From positions 1 to 20,208 of the forward strand of contig WGAP01000148.1 of assembly GCA_015494775.1 (NCBI GenBank): a stretch of 20,208 bases of DNA, given 5' to 3'. Under the pieces are notes generated by a model, which saw only the letters and a list, made by a program, of their open reading frames with translations, made no database searches and had not been told where the DNA came from. Below are positions 14,392-20,208 of this stretch, piece after piece. Source of the DNA: Flavobacteriales bacterium. GTDB lineage: Bacteria; Bacteroidota; Bacteroidia; Flavobacteriales; Flavobacteriaceae. A program made the translations under genes and the position numbers. The first letter of the stretch is position 1; each line of letters opens with the position of its first letter.

Positions 14392-16098
14392 ATGACAAAC
14401 AAGGAAATTACCCGTCTTTTTTCCATTGACAACCTTAAACAAAAAAAATTGGCCGAATTACAGGAATTGGCCAAGAAATTACACATTAAGAAATATTACG
14501 GGCTCAAAAAAATAGAGCTCATCTACAAATTATTGGATTTTTATTCCGAAAACGGCGACAAAATCCAGGAAATTTTCCGTAACGAACCCGCCGGGACAAC
14601 TTCGACCCGTCAAGAAACACCTACGCAGACCGAGCAAAATACGGCCCAACCCAAACGCCGCCGCGGTCGTCCGCCCAAAAAGCAGCAGGAACAACAGGCC
14701 GGCTCACAACAAGCAACTTCGGCCAAGGAACAAACCGGCGTTCAACCAACGCAAAAAAGTGTCGGAGATGCGGGCTCGTCCGCCCAAAACAATCAGGGAC
14801 GAAAGCGCCGCCGCTCTTTGGTGGTAAAGAAAAACGAACGCCAGCAGGACAACGCACAAAACCAAGCAACTTCGCCCGAAGCTTCGCCGGCCGAAGCCCG
14901 GGCGCAACGAAACGGAGAAGAACGTCAGGAACGAAACGGCAAATCCGGTGAAAATGCCAAATCCAAAGAAAAAGAATACGAATTTGGCGGACTGATCGAA
15001 GTGGAAGGCGTATTGGAAATTTTGGACGGATACGGTTTCCTTCGCTCGGCCGATTACAATTACCTTTCTTCGCCCGACGACGTTTACCTTTCGGCCCAGC
15101 AAATCCGTCATCACGGGCTCAAAACCGGTGATACGGTCCGCGGTTTGGTACGGCCGCCGCGCAATCAGGAAACCTTTTATCCGCTCGTGAAGGTTTTGAA
15201 AATCAACGGGCTGGATCCTTCCATTGTGCGGGATCGTATTGCATTCGAACATTTGACACCCATTTTCCCCGACCAAAAATTCAATCTTTCGGGATTGCGC
15301 AGCAATGTATCCACCCGCATCGTGGATTTGTTTTCGCCCATCGGCAAAGGGCAGCGGGCCATGATTGTTTCACAGCCCAAAACCGGTAAAACCTGGTTGC
15401 TCAAAGACATTGCCAACACCATTGCGGCCAATCATCCCGAAGTATATTTAATGGTATTGCTCATCGACGAACGGCCCGAAGAGGTTACCGATATGATCGA
15501 GAACGTGCACGGCGAGGTCATTGCTTCCACCTTCGACCAACCGGCCGCACAGCACGTAAAGGTGGCCAATATCGTTATCGAAAAGGCCAAGCGATTGGTC
15601 GAAAGCGGGCACGATGTGGTCATTCTGTTGGACAGCATCACGCGACTGGCCCGCGCCTACAACACCGTGCAGCCGGCATCGGGCCGGGTGCTCACCGGTG
15701 GCGTGGATGCCAATGCCTTGCACAAGCCCAAACGCTTTTTCGGTGCCGCACGGAATATCAAAAACGGCGGTTCGCTCACCATCATTGCCACGGCCCTGGT
15801 GGATACGGGTTCCAAAATGGACGAAGTGATTTTCGAAGAATTCAAAGGCACGGGCAATATGGAATTGCAATTGGATCGCCGCTTGGCCAACCGCCGTATT
15901 TTCCCGGCCATCGACCTTTTGGCCAGCGGAACGCGCCGCGACGACCTGCTGCACGACAAATGGACCATCCAACGTATGTGGCTTTTGCGCCGTTTCCTGG
16001 CCGACATGAATCCGGTGGAAGCCATGGAATTTATCCGTACGCGCATCGAGGAATCGCGTAATAACGAGGAATTTCTGCAATCCATGCAAGAAGGATAA
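14392..16098 (+). CDS. rho: Transcription termination factor Rho with long disordered insert
   Basis: Hexameric RNA-dependent ATPase that ends transcription. In the 568-residue protein the Rho_N helical domain (about 15-62), the RNA-binding cold-shock-like domain (about 200-270, with GYGFLR at 213-218), Walker A QPKTGKTW (328-335), Walker B VVILLDS (409-415), the Q-loop region VDANALHKPKRFFGA and the R-loop SKMDEVIFEEFKGTGN are all in place. Residues 66-195 are an insert rich in Q, A, R, E and N with basic clusters such as KRRRGRPPKK (88-97, an AT-hook-like RGRPP) and RKRRRS (137-142). Such disordered inserts are known in Bacteroidota Rho, and in Bacteroides thetaiotaomicron one drives condensate formation. 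Whether this one does is not visible. Certain as rho. Confidence 0.98.
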   Translation: MTNKEITRLFSIDNLKQKKLAELQELAKKLHIKKYYGLKKIELIYKLLDFYSENGDKIQEIFRNEPAGTTSTRQETPTQTEQNTAQPKRRRGRPPKKQQEQQAGSQQATSAKEQTGVQPTQKSVGDAGSSAQNNQGRKRRRSLVVKKNERQQDNAQNQATSPEASPAEARAQRNGEERQERNGKSGENAKSKEKEYEFGGLIEVEGVLEILDGYGFLRSADYNYLSSPDDVYLSAQQIRHHGLKTGDTVRGLVRPPRNQETFYPLVKVLKINGLDPSIVRDRIAFEHLTPIFPDQKFNLSGLRSNVSTRIVDLFSPIGKGQRAMIVSQPKTGKTWLLKDIANTIAANHPEVYLMVLLIDERPEEVTDMIENVHGEVIASTFDQPAAQHVKVANIVIEKAKRLVESGHDVVILLDSITRLARAYNTVQPASGRVLTGGVDANALHKPKRFFGAARNIKNGGSLTIIATALVDTGSKMDEVIFEEFKGTGNMELQLDRRLANRRIFPAIDLLASGTRRDDLLHDKWTIQRMWLLRRFLADMNPVEAMEFIRTRIEESRNNEEFLQSMQEG

Positions 16099-16120
16099 AA
16101 CGGAAATATGCGAATGCATT

Positions 16121-16150
16121 TTGCACTTTTAGGAAAACAAATTATATTTG
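16121..16150 (+). promoter_or_regulatory. Bacteroidota consensus promoter for tRNA-Ser
   Basis: TTG (16121-16123), 19 bp, TATATTTG (16143-16150): full match to both elements. The transcript would begin about 7 bp later, just ahead of the tRNA 5' end (16165). No separate good promoter is seen between the tRNA and exbB, so it may also feed the exb operon. Confidence 0.75.
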
Positions 16151-16164
16151 TGCCTTGATGAACA

Positions 16165-16252
16165 GGAGAGGTGACCGAGAGGCCGAAGGTGCACGCCTGG
16201 AAAGCGTGTGTGCGTCACAAGCGTACCGAGGGTTCGAATCCCTCCCTCTCCG
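16165..16252 (+). tRNA. tRNA-Ser (anticodon GGA)
   Basis: An 88-nt cloverleaf: acceptor arms GGAGAGG (16165-16171) and CCTCTCC (16245-16251) with discriminator G; anticodon stem CACGC/GCGTG with loop CTGGAAA, anticodon GGA at 16199-16201; T arm GAGGG-TTCGAAT-CCCTC; a long variable arm typical of tRNA-Ser. No CCA is encoded. GGA reads UCC and UCU. Confidence 0.97.
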
Positions 16253-16313
16253 CAAGCTGATGAAAACGAGAAAAAAACATAAATTGAACCTTGAATTTTA
16301 AACTAAAAATACC

Positions 16314-17081
16314 ATGAGAAAATTGTTTACCATTCTGGCAATCGTAGGCATGTTTGTTTTTGCCATGCCCAATGTTTCGGCCCAAAACCAGTCGGCTCCC
16401 GCCAAAACCGAAAAGGTCGATAATGCAAGCAAAGCGGATCAACCCAGTTTCCATCAAGTGATCAAACAACGCTTCGTGGAAGGTGGTCCCGCTTTTATGG
16501 GAATCATCCTGATTACTTTGATTTTGGGCTTGGCCATCGCCATCGAGCGTATCATTTATTTGTATTTGGCCGATACCAACACGCACAAACTGCTGCAAGA
16601 AGTGGAATCCACCATGGAAGACGGTAGCGTGGAAGATGCCCTCGAACTGCTCAAAACCAAACGCGGTCCCGTGGCATCCATTTTCTACCAAGGACTCTTG
16701 CGCATGCATGAAGGCGAAGGCCTAGAAGCCGCCGAAAAAGCCGTTATTTCCTACGGTAACGTCCAAGTGGGTCAATTGGAAAAAAACATCACTTGGTTGG
16801 CTTTGTTCATCGCCTTGGCTCCCATGTTCGGATTTATGGGAACCATCATCGGGATGATCGATGCTTTTGACAAAATCGAAAAAGCCGGTGATATGAACCC
16901 TTCGTTGGTGGCTCACGGTATTAAAGTGGCCTTGTTGACCACCTTGTTCGGGTTGATTGTGGCCATTATCCTTCAAATTTTCTACAATTTTATCATTGCC
17001 AAAATCGATAAGATTGTCAACAAAATGGAAGATGCTTCCATTTCCCTGATCGATATTTTGGCCCGCAACGCAGCCAAGTAA
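16314..17081 (+). CDS. exbB: ExbB/TolQ/MotA-family proton channel subunit
   Basis: Pentameric inner-membrane channel that with ExbD uses the proton gradient to drive TonB-dependent uptake across the outer membrane. The 255-residue product begins with a signal-like segment (MRKLFTILAIVGMFVFAMPNVSAQ), frequent in Bacteroidota ExbB, then a linker, TM helix GIILITLILGLAIAIERIIY, the large cytoplasmic loop with EVESTMEDGSVEDALELL and GPVASIFYQGLLRM, and two further helices (LALFIALAPMFGFMGTIIGM and VALLTTLFGLIVAIILQIFY) with the pore-lining MotA_ExbB pattern. First of four genes with short gaps (19, 26 and 12 bp), 61 bp behind tRNA-Ser. No tonB is in the window. Confidence 0.93.
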   Translation: MRKLFTILAIVGMFVFAMPNVSAQNQSAPAKTEKVDNASKADQPSFHQVIKQRFVEGGPAFMGIILITLILGLAIAIERIIYLYLADTNTHKLLQEVESTMEDGSVEDALELLKTKRGPVASIFYQGLLRMHEGEGLEAAEKAVISYGNVQVGQLEKNITWLALFIALAPMFGFMGTIIGMIDAFDKIEKAGDMNPSLVAHGIKVALLTTLFGLIVAIILQIFYNFIIAKIDKIVNKMEDASISLIDILARNAAK

Positions 17082-17100
17082 TTTTAAATACCGCTGAACC

Positions 17101-17535
17101 ATGAAATCCAACAAAATCGTTTCCACCATCGTATTACTCATCGGCTTGATCAGCTTTGTTTGGTATTGGTATATGATCAAGGCCGGCGATGATGCGACAG
17201 CAGCCAGCGGCTATATCAACAAACTTATCGGATTGACCAAAGTATTGCTCTATGTAGGCGTTATTGCCGCCGCCATCGGATTCATATTGGATATTTTCGA
17301 ATCCAAAAAGAGCGCTATCTATATGTTGATTTCCTTTGCCGTGCTGGGTGTCATTTTCCTGATTGCCTATTCCAAAGCCGCCTTTAAACCCTACACCTTG
17401 AACGACCACGTGTATTCGGCTTCGGTTTCGGGCTGGTCCGATGCAGGGCTTTGGATGTTCTACATCCTGGCATTTATTGCATTGGCCCTGATGCTCTTTA
17501 CCTGGATTATGGATTTTGTCCGCGGCCAGGACTAA
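17101..17535 (+). CDS. Four-helix membrane protein inside the exb operon
   Basis: A 144-residue protein with about four hydrophobic helices: IVSTIVLLIGLISFVWYWYM, LIGLTKVLLYVGVIAAAIGF, AIYMLISFAVLGVIFLIAYS and LWMFYILAFIALALMLFTWI. Between helices 3 and 4 lies a polar stretch (KPYTLNDHVYSASVSGWSD) likely on the outer face. No enzyme motif and no named family recognised. It lies between exbB and the first exbD, 19 and 26 bp from them, so it is made together with the energising complex and may be an accessory subunit. The conserved position would be the main evidence for such a role; it needs comparison with other genomes. Confidence 0.82.
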   Translation: MKSNKIVSTIVLLIGLISFVWYWYMIKAGDDATAASGYINKLIGLTKVLLYVGVIAAAIGFILDIFESKKSAIYMLISFAVLGVIFLIAYSKAAFKPYTLNDHVYSASVSGWSDAGLWMFYILAFIALALMLFTWIMDFVRGQD

Positions 17536-17561
17536 ATTAACCCCAATAAGCTTTTCGCATT

Positions 17562-18083
17562 ATGGCACGCAGAAAACTTCAAGAAATCAATGCCGGGTCC
17601 ATGGCGGACATCGCTTTCCTGTTGCTTATCTTCTTCCTGGTAACCACCACCATGGAAAGCATGTACGGTATTGCCCGTAAACTACCCCCTCCGCCCGATC
17701 CGCATCAGGAAATCCCTCCGGTCAAAGAGCGTAACCTGTTGGAAATCCTTATCAACCGCAACGACCAATTGATGATCGAAGATCATCCGGCCAAGTTCTC
17801 GGATATCAAAGGCGAAGTCATCAAGCATATTACCAACTTCGGTAAGGATCCCCACTATGCCGACAAACCCAAAGATGCGGTGGTCAATATCACGCACGAC
17901 CGCGGAACTTCCTACAAGGCCTATATCACCGTGTACAACGAGATTATCAAGGCCTACAACGAGGTGCGGAACAAGGTGGCTATTGCCAAATATGGCAAGC
18001 CCTTCGACGAGCTGACCAAGGAGCAGCAAAAGGAAATCAAAGATATGTATCCGCAAATCATTGCGGAAGCCACACCCAAATAA
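17562..18083 (+). CDS. exbD: ExbD/TolR-family biopolymer transport protein, first copy
   Basis: A 173-residue protein with short cytoplasmic N-terminus, one membrane helix and a periplasmic domain. INAGSMADIAFLLLIFFLVT contains the conserved aspartate (D16) of the proton path. After the helix a proline-rich hinge (KLPPPPDPHQEIPP) leads to the periplasmic domain with LLEILINRNDQLMIED and a VVNITHDRGTSYKAYITVYN block. The C-terminal tail KYGKPFDELTKEQQKEIKD is longer than in E. coli ExbD, as usual in Bacteroidota. ExbD works as a dimer in the ExbB pore; with the next gene a heterodimer is possible. Confidence 0.92.
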   Translation: MARRKLQEINAGSMADIAFLLLIFFLVTTTMESMYGIARKLPPPPDPHQEIPPVKERNLLEILINRNDQLMIEDHPAKFSDIKGEVIKHITNFGKDPHYADKPKDAVVNITHDRGTSYKAYITVYNEIIKAYNEVRNKVAIAKYGKPFDELTKEQQKEIKDMYPQIIAEATPK

Positions 18084-18095
18084 AAACCGTAAACT

Positions 18096-18581
18096 ATGGC
18101 ATCCAAATTCAGTAAGAAAAAAAGCGAAGGAACACCGGCCATTTCCACGGCCTCCTTGCCCGATATCGTGTTTATGTTGCTCTTCTTCTTTATGGTGGCT
18201 ACCGTAATGCGCGACACCGAGCTCAAACTCCGTTACGTGCTGCCCTATGCCGACCAAGTCCAAAAATTGGAGAAAAAACAATTGGTCAGCACCATTTTCG
18301 TGGGTAAGCCTACCGAGCGCTACCAAAAAATCTACGGGAACAAGGACAAAATTCAGCTCAACGACAAATTTGCCGACCTGAACGATATCCAACCCTGGAT
18401 TTTGAAGGAACGCGCCGCCCGCCGCGAAGAGTTACGACCCTTTATGATTGTAAACATCAAGGCCGACCAGGACGCCAACATGGGCCTGATTTCCGACATC
18501 AAGGAAAAACTGCGCGAAGTCAACGCCCTCAAAGTCAATTATTCGGCACGCAAGGGCGACGTGAGCCAGAATGCCCGGTAA
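18096..18581 (+). CDS. exbD: ExbD/TolR-family biopolymer transport protein, second copy
   Basis: A 161-residue paralogue of the preceding protein, 12 bp downstream. A basic N-terminus (SKFSKKKSEG) precedes ISTASLPDIVFMLLFFFMVA with the conserved aspartate D23. The periplasmic part (TIFVGKPTERYQKIYGNKDK, FMIVNIKADQDANMGLISDI, KLREVNALKVNYSARKGD) follows the ExbD fold and differs clearly from copy one, so the two are not a recent duplication. Pairs of divergent exbD genes behind exbB are usual in Bacteroidota. Last gene of the operon; a terminator follows 22 bp later. Confidence 0.92.
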   Translation: MASKFSKKKSEGTPAISTASLPDIVFMLLFFFMVATVMRDTELKLRYVLPYADQVQKLEKKQLVSTIFVGKPTERYQKIYGNKDKIQLNDKFADLNDIQPWILKERAARREELRPFMIVNIKADQDANMGLISDIKEKLREVNALKVNYSARKGDVSQNAR

Positions 18582-18603
18582 CAATTTTCCCTGCTTATAA
18601 AAG

Positions 18604-18627
18604 CCGGCCTTTTGGGCCGGTTTTTTT
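18604..18627 (+). terminator. Rho-independent terminator of the exb operon
   Basis: CCGGCC (18604-18609), loop TTTTG, GGCCGG (18615-18620), then seven T. A run of T again after one G. It lies 22 bp past the second exbD stop. Confidence 0.9.
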
Positions 18628-18633
18628 GTTTTT

Positions 18634-18835
18634 GGGCGCCTCCCGTACATCGCTTGCGCGATGTCGGGATCGGGCTGTCCGCTCGAATGCGGCTCGGCAA
18701 ATGCCGGTTTTTTGCGCGGTCGCGCGTGCCGCGCGCCCGCGCCCGCCCGTGCGTGGGGCTTCCGTTGGTCGCCTCCGCCGGGCGGAAAAAACTACGGCAT
18801 TGCCTTCGCCGCATAACCGCTCCCATCCCTGGCGC
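18634..18835 (+). repeat. Dispersed intergenic repeat, family 1, copy B
   Basis: Starts GGGCGCCTCCCG, followed by a hairpin ACATCGC-TTGC-GCGATGT, then from 18671 aligns with 7370-7532 to the common end CCGCTCCCATCCCTGGCGC. The inner variable tract (18801-18811) differs from copy A. It is inserted directly behind the exb terminator and contains no gene. Confidence 0.85.
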
Positions 18836-18841
18836 AACGTA

Positions 18842-19058
18842 GGTCGCTGAGTGATTTTTGCGTAGCAAAATTGTATCGAAGCGACCGATTTGAAATAGCG
18901 GTGCCTTCGATACACTGCGCCTTCGGCGCAGCACTCAGGCACCTGTTTGGTGGTCGCTGAGTGATTTTTGCGCAGCAAAAATTGTATCGAAGCGACCTTG
19001 TTGAACGGCCGGGGCTTCGATACACTGCTCACTGCGTTCGCAGCACTCAGCCGCCGGC
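18842..19058. repeat. Palindromic repeats, family 2: four copies in alternating orientation
   Basis: Minus-orientation copies at 18842-18886 and 18952-18997 (GGTCGCT...AGCGACC outer stem; inner stems TTTTGC-GTA-GCAAAA and TTTTGC-GCA-GCAAAA). Plus-orientation copies at 18901-18942 (GTGCC...GGCAC outer stem, inner TGCGCC-TTC-GGCGCA) and about 19006-19058 (inner part around CTGCG-TTCG-CAG). All share CTTCGATACA and CACTCAG and correspond to the copies at 9071-9215. Confidence 0.82.
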
Positions 19059-19124
19059 CTTTCCCGCGCGAGAAATTGTGCTTGAATGATGAATATCGAA
19101 CAATAGAACACCGATTTATGACTT

Positions 19125-19156
19125 GCTTCGTCGGGGGCGGGAGACCCCGACGAAGC
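19125..19156. other. Perfect 12-bp hairpin in the spacer before the lipoprotein stop
   Basis: GCTTCGTCGGGG (19125-19136), 8-nt loop, CCCCGACGAAGC (19145-19156). It lies 52 bp beyond the stop of the minus-strand lipoprotein gene and could stop transcription, but neither side has a T run. Surrounding sequence (19078-19207) shows no gene and may be a third dispersed element. Confidence 0.5.
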
Positions 19157-19207
19157 GCGGAAAATTCCTTCGAGATGGGTTGGTATGAACATTCCACCAT
19201 AAATACC

Positions 19208-19696
19208 CTAATCATCAAAATGCCCGCCGGTTACATGAATAACATCGCTGTCGTCGTTTTCGTTGTATAAAGTAAACTCAAAGGTGCCTTTTATATTTCC
19301 ATCCAAACTTGCTTCCGTAAAAGTAACTTTACCGGAATTTGGCTTTGAAATATACCATGTTTGATTAACTACAACCCGGGCATGATTCTTGCTATAATCG
19401 TAATAATCTTCACTTTGCGAAAGGTAGTGTGTTCCAACATCCCAATCAACAATATTAATCATTATTTGATATTTAGAATTAAAAGCTATTACTCTAAAAT
19501 TGTCTTGATTTACATAATAAGCCAATGGTTCAACATAAGGAGAAGTCGTGAAATTGGGATCTCCTTTTGGTACAAACAACTCCCCGTCGATATAGCAATA
19601 GAAAGAATGGTCGCCATGCGGTAACTTTCTGCACGATGAGGTGGTAAATATCAAAACAACAAAAAGATAAAAGCTTATTTTGAGTGGCGTTTTCAT
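19208..19696 (-). CDS. Small predicted lipoprotein (DUF6252-like)
   Basis: A 162-residue protein with a lipoprotein signal: MKTPLKISFYLFVVLIF then TTSSC with Cys22 as the lipidation site. The mature part starts with a short linker and the strand-rich SFYCYIDGELFVPKGDPNF, continues with FRVIAFNSKYQIMINIVD and ends with GKVTFTEASLDGNIKGTFEFTLYN and VTGGHFDD, a beta-rich domain that resembles the DUF6252 lipoproteins of Bacteroidota (small cell-surface or periplasmic beta-sandwich proteins). No enzymatic residues are recognised. Codons are more AT-rich than in exbBD. It lies 65 bp behind the DUF4139 gene on the same strand with no clear promoter of its own. Confidence 0.75.
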   Translation of the reverse strand: MKTPLKISFYLFVVLIFTTSSCRKLPHGDHSFYCYIDGELFVPKGDPNFTTSPYVEPLAYYVNQDNFRVIAFNSKYQIMINIVDWDVGTHYLSQSEDYYDYSKNHARVVVNQTWYISKPNSGKVTFTEASLDGNIKGTFEFTLYNENDDSDVIHVTGGHFDD

Positions 19697-19761
19697 AATG
19701 CTTGGGTTTTAATCGGTTACGATACGTTTGCTTAGTTGTTTACCGTCCACCCGTTCCGGCA

Positions 19762-20208
19762 TTATTCCACTTCGATACTGCTGTATTTGGGTAATTTGAC
19801 CTCGTAATGCAATATCAATTCCTTTTTGGCACCCGGTTTCAAGCGGATTTTCCATTCCACTTGTCCGGTTTCTTCGTTCAGCTTGCCACCCGACAGGTTG
19901 ACCACTTCCACCGTAACGTCCGAGCGGTCCGAAACGGGAATTTGATCCAGTACACGGATATTTACCGGACGTTTTTTATTGTTTTTAAGCGTGATATGCC
20001 ATTTGCGGCTCTCGGTGCGTTTGGCTCCCAGGAATTTACGTTTCGAGAATTTTTTGTCCAACTCGCGCGTAACCCGTATGCCTTTGTCCACGCCGAGCGA
20101 TAATTCCAAGGTGTCCTTGGCCACACCGGCATCAAGCAGGGTTTTGCCCACCGACGAGCCGTCGATGAAAACCTGCGCTTCGCCCGATAGCAAATCGTAT
20201 TTTTCCCA
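19762..20208 (-). CDS. DUF4139-domain protein (MuiA-like), C-terminal part, 5' end outside the window
   Basis: The frame is open to the right edge (148 codons plus stop; the first visible codons read WEKYDLLSGEAQVFIDG), so the TTG at 20191-20193 is not the start. LLSGEAQVFIDGSSVGKTLL, LELSLGVDKGIRVTREL, HITLKNNKKRPVNIRVLDQ, IPVSDRSDVTVEVV and VEWKIRLKPGAKKELILHYEV are typical of the end of DUF4139, the domain of mucoidy-inhibitor MuiA-like proteins, usually around 500-600 residues and exported. Biochemical role unknown. It ends ...KLPKYSSIEVE and is followed by the small lipoprotein gene. Confidence 0.88.
   Translation of the reverse strand, partial: WEKYDLLSGEAQVFIDGSSVGKTLLDAGVAKDTLELSLGVDKGIRVTRELDKKFSKRKFLGAKRTESRKWHITLKNNKKRPVNIRVLDQIPVSDRSDVTVEVVNLSGGKLNEETGQVEWKIRLKPGAKKELILHYEVKLPKYSSIEVE

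Noticed and set aside
15448..16119. 223-codon minus-strand frame
   Set aside because: Antisense shadow of the conserved rho ATPase domain.
18595..19218. 207-codon minus-strand frame and overlapping small frames
   Set aside because: They are made of family-1 and family-2 repeats and run through the exb terminator.

Overview
The window reads as chromosomal DNA of a Bacteroidota (Bacteroidetes) bacterium of moderate GC content. The evidence is the set of proteins (MetG with a fused C-terminal tRNA-binding domain, a Rho with a long disordered insert, ExbB preceded by a signal-like helix, DUF7033-type deacetylase, DUF4139 protein, SC-type lipoproteins), the lack of Shine-Dalgarno sequences, and several good matches to the Bacteroidota promoter (TTG, about 19 bp, TAnnTTTG). 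WaaA/KdtA implies a Gram-negative outer membrane with Kdo-containing lipid A. Genus cannot be assigned from what is visible.

Left part (1-7053, all minus strand): the start of a lipoprotein with collagen-like G-P-X repeats, then metG, then an AT-rich two-gene island (a TIR-like protein with a C-terminal membrane helix, followed 3 bp later by a PIN-domain protein), then an overlapping envelope cluster transcribed as DUF7033 deacetylase-like protein, YjjG-type HAD phosphatase, waaA. The island sits directly behind waaA, so it is probably read from the same transcript, but its base composition differs from both neighbours.

Middle (7054-16098): a GC-rich, hairpin-filled spacer and three 33-bp direct repeats lead into a DUF4143 ATPase on the plus strand. 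A 768-bp non-coding block of palindromic and tandem repeats follows, then pheS overlapping arcC. Convergent to these is a minus-strand unit of a six-helix membrane protein, a winged-helix regulator and creD; the same CTTTG-N5-CAAAG dyad stands before the first gene and before creD. rho lies on the plus strand.

Right part (16099-20208): tRNA-Ser(GGA) with a textbook Bacteroidota promoter, then a TonB-energising operon exbB, a four-helix membrane protein, exbD, exbD, closed by a strong terminator. Then comes about 600 bp of dispersed repeats, one of which (18671-18835) is a second copy of an element at 7370-7532, and others that match the palindromic elements at 9071-9215. At the right edge a small lipoprotein and the C-terminal part of a DUF4139 protein lie on the minus strand.

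Most of the window is housekeeping. The parts most worth a second look are the TIR-like/PIN pair, the 33-bp repeat array before the DUF4143 ATPase, the alternating-orientation palindromic repeat family, and the shared operator of the creD unit.
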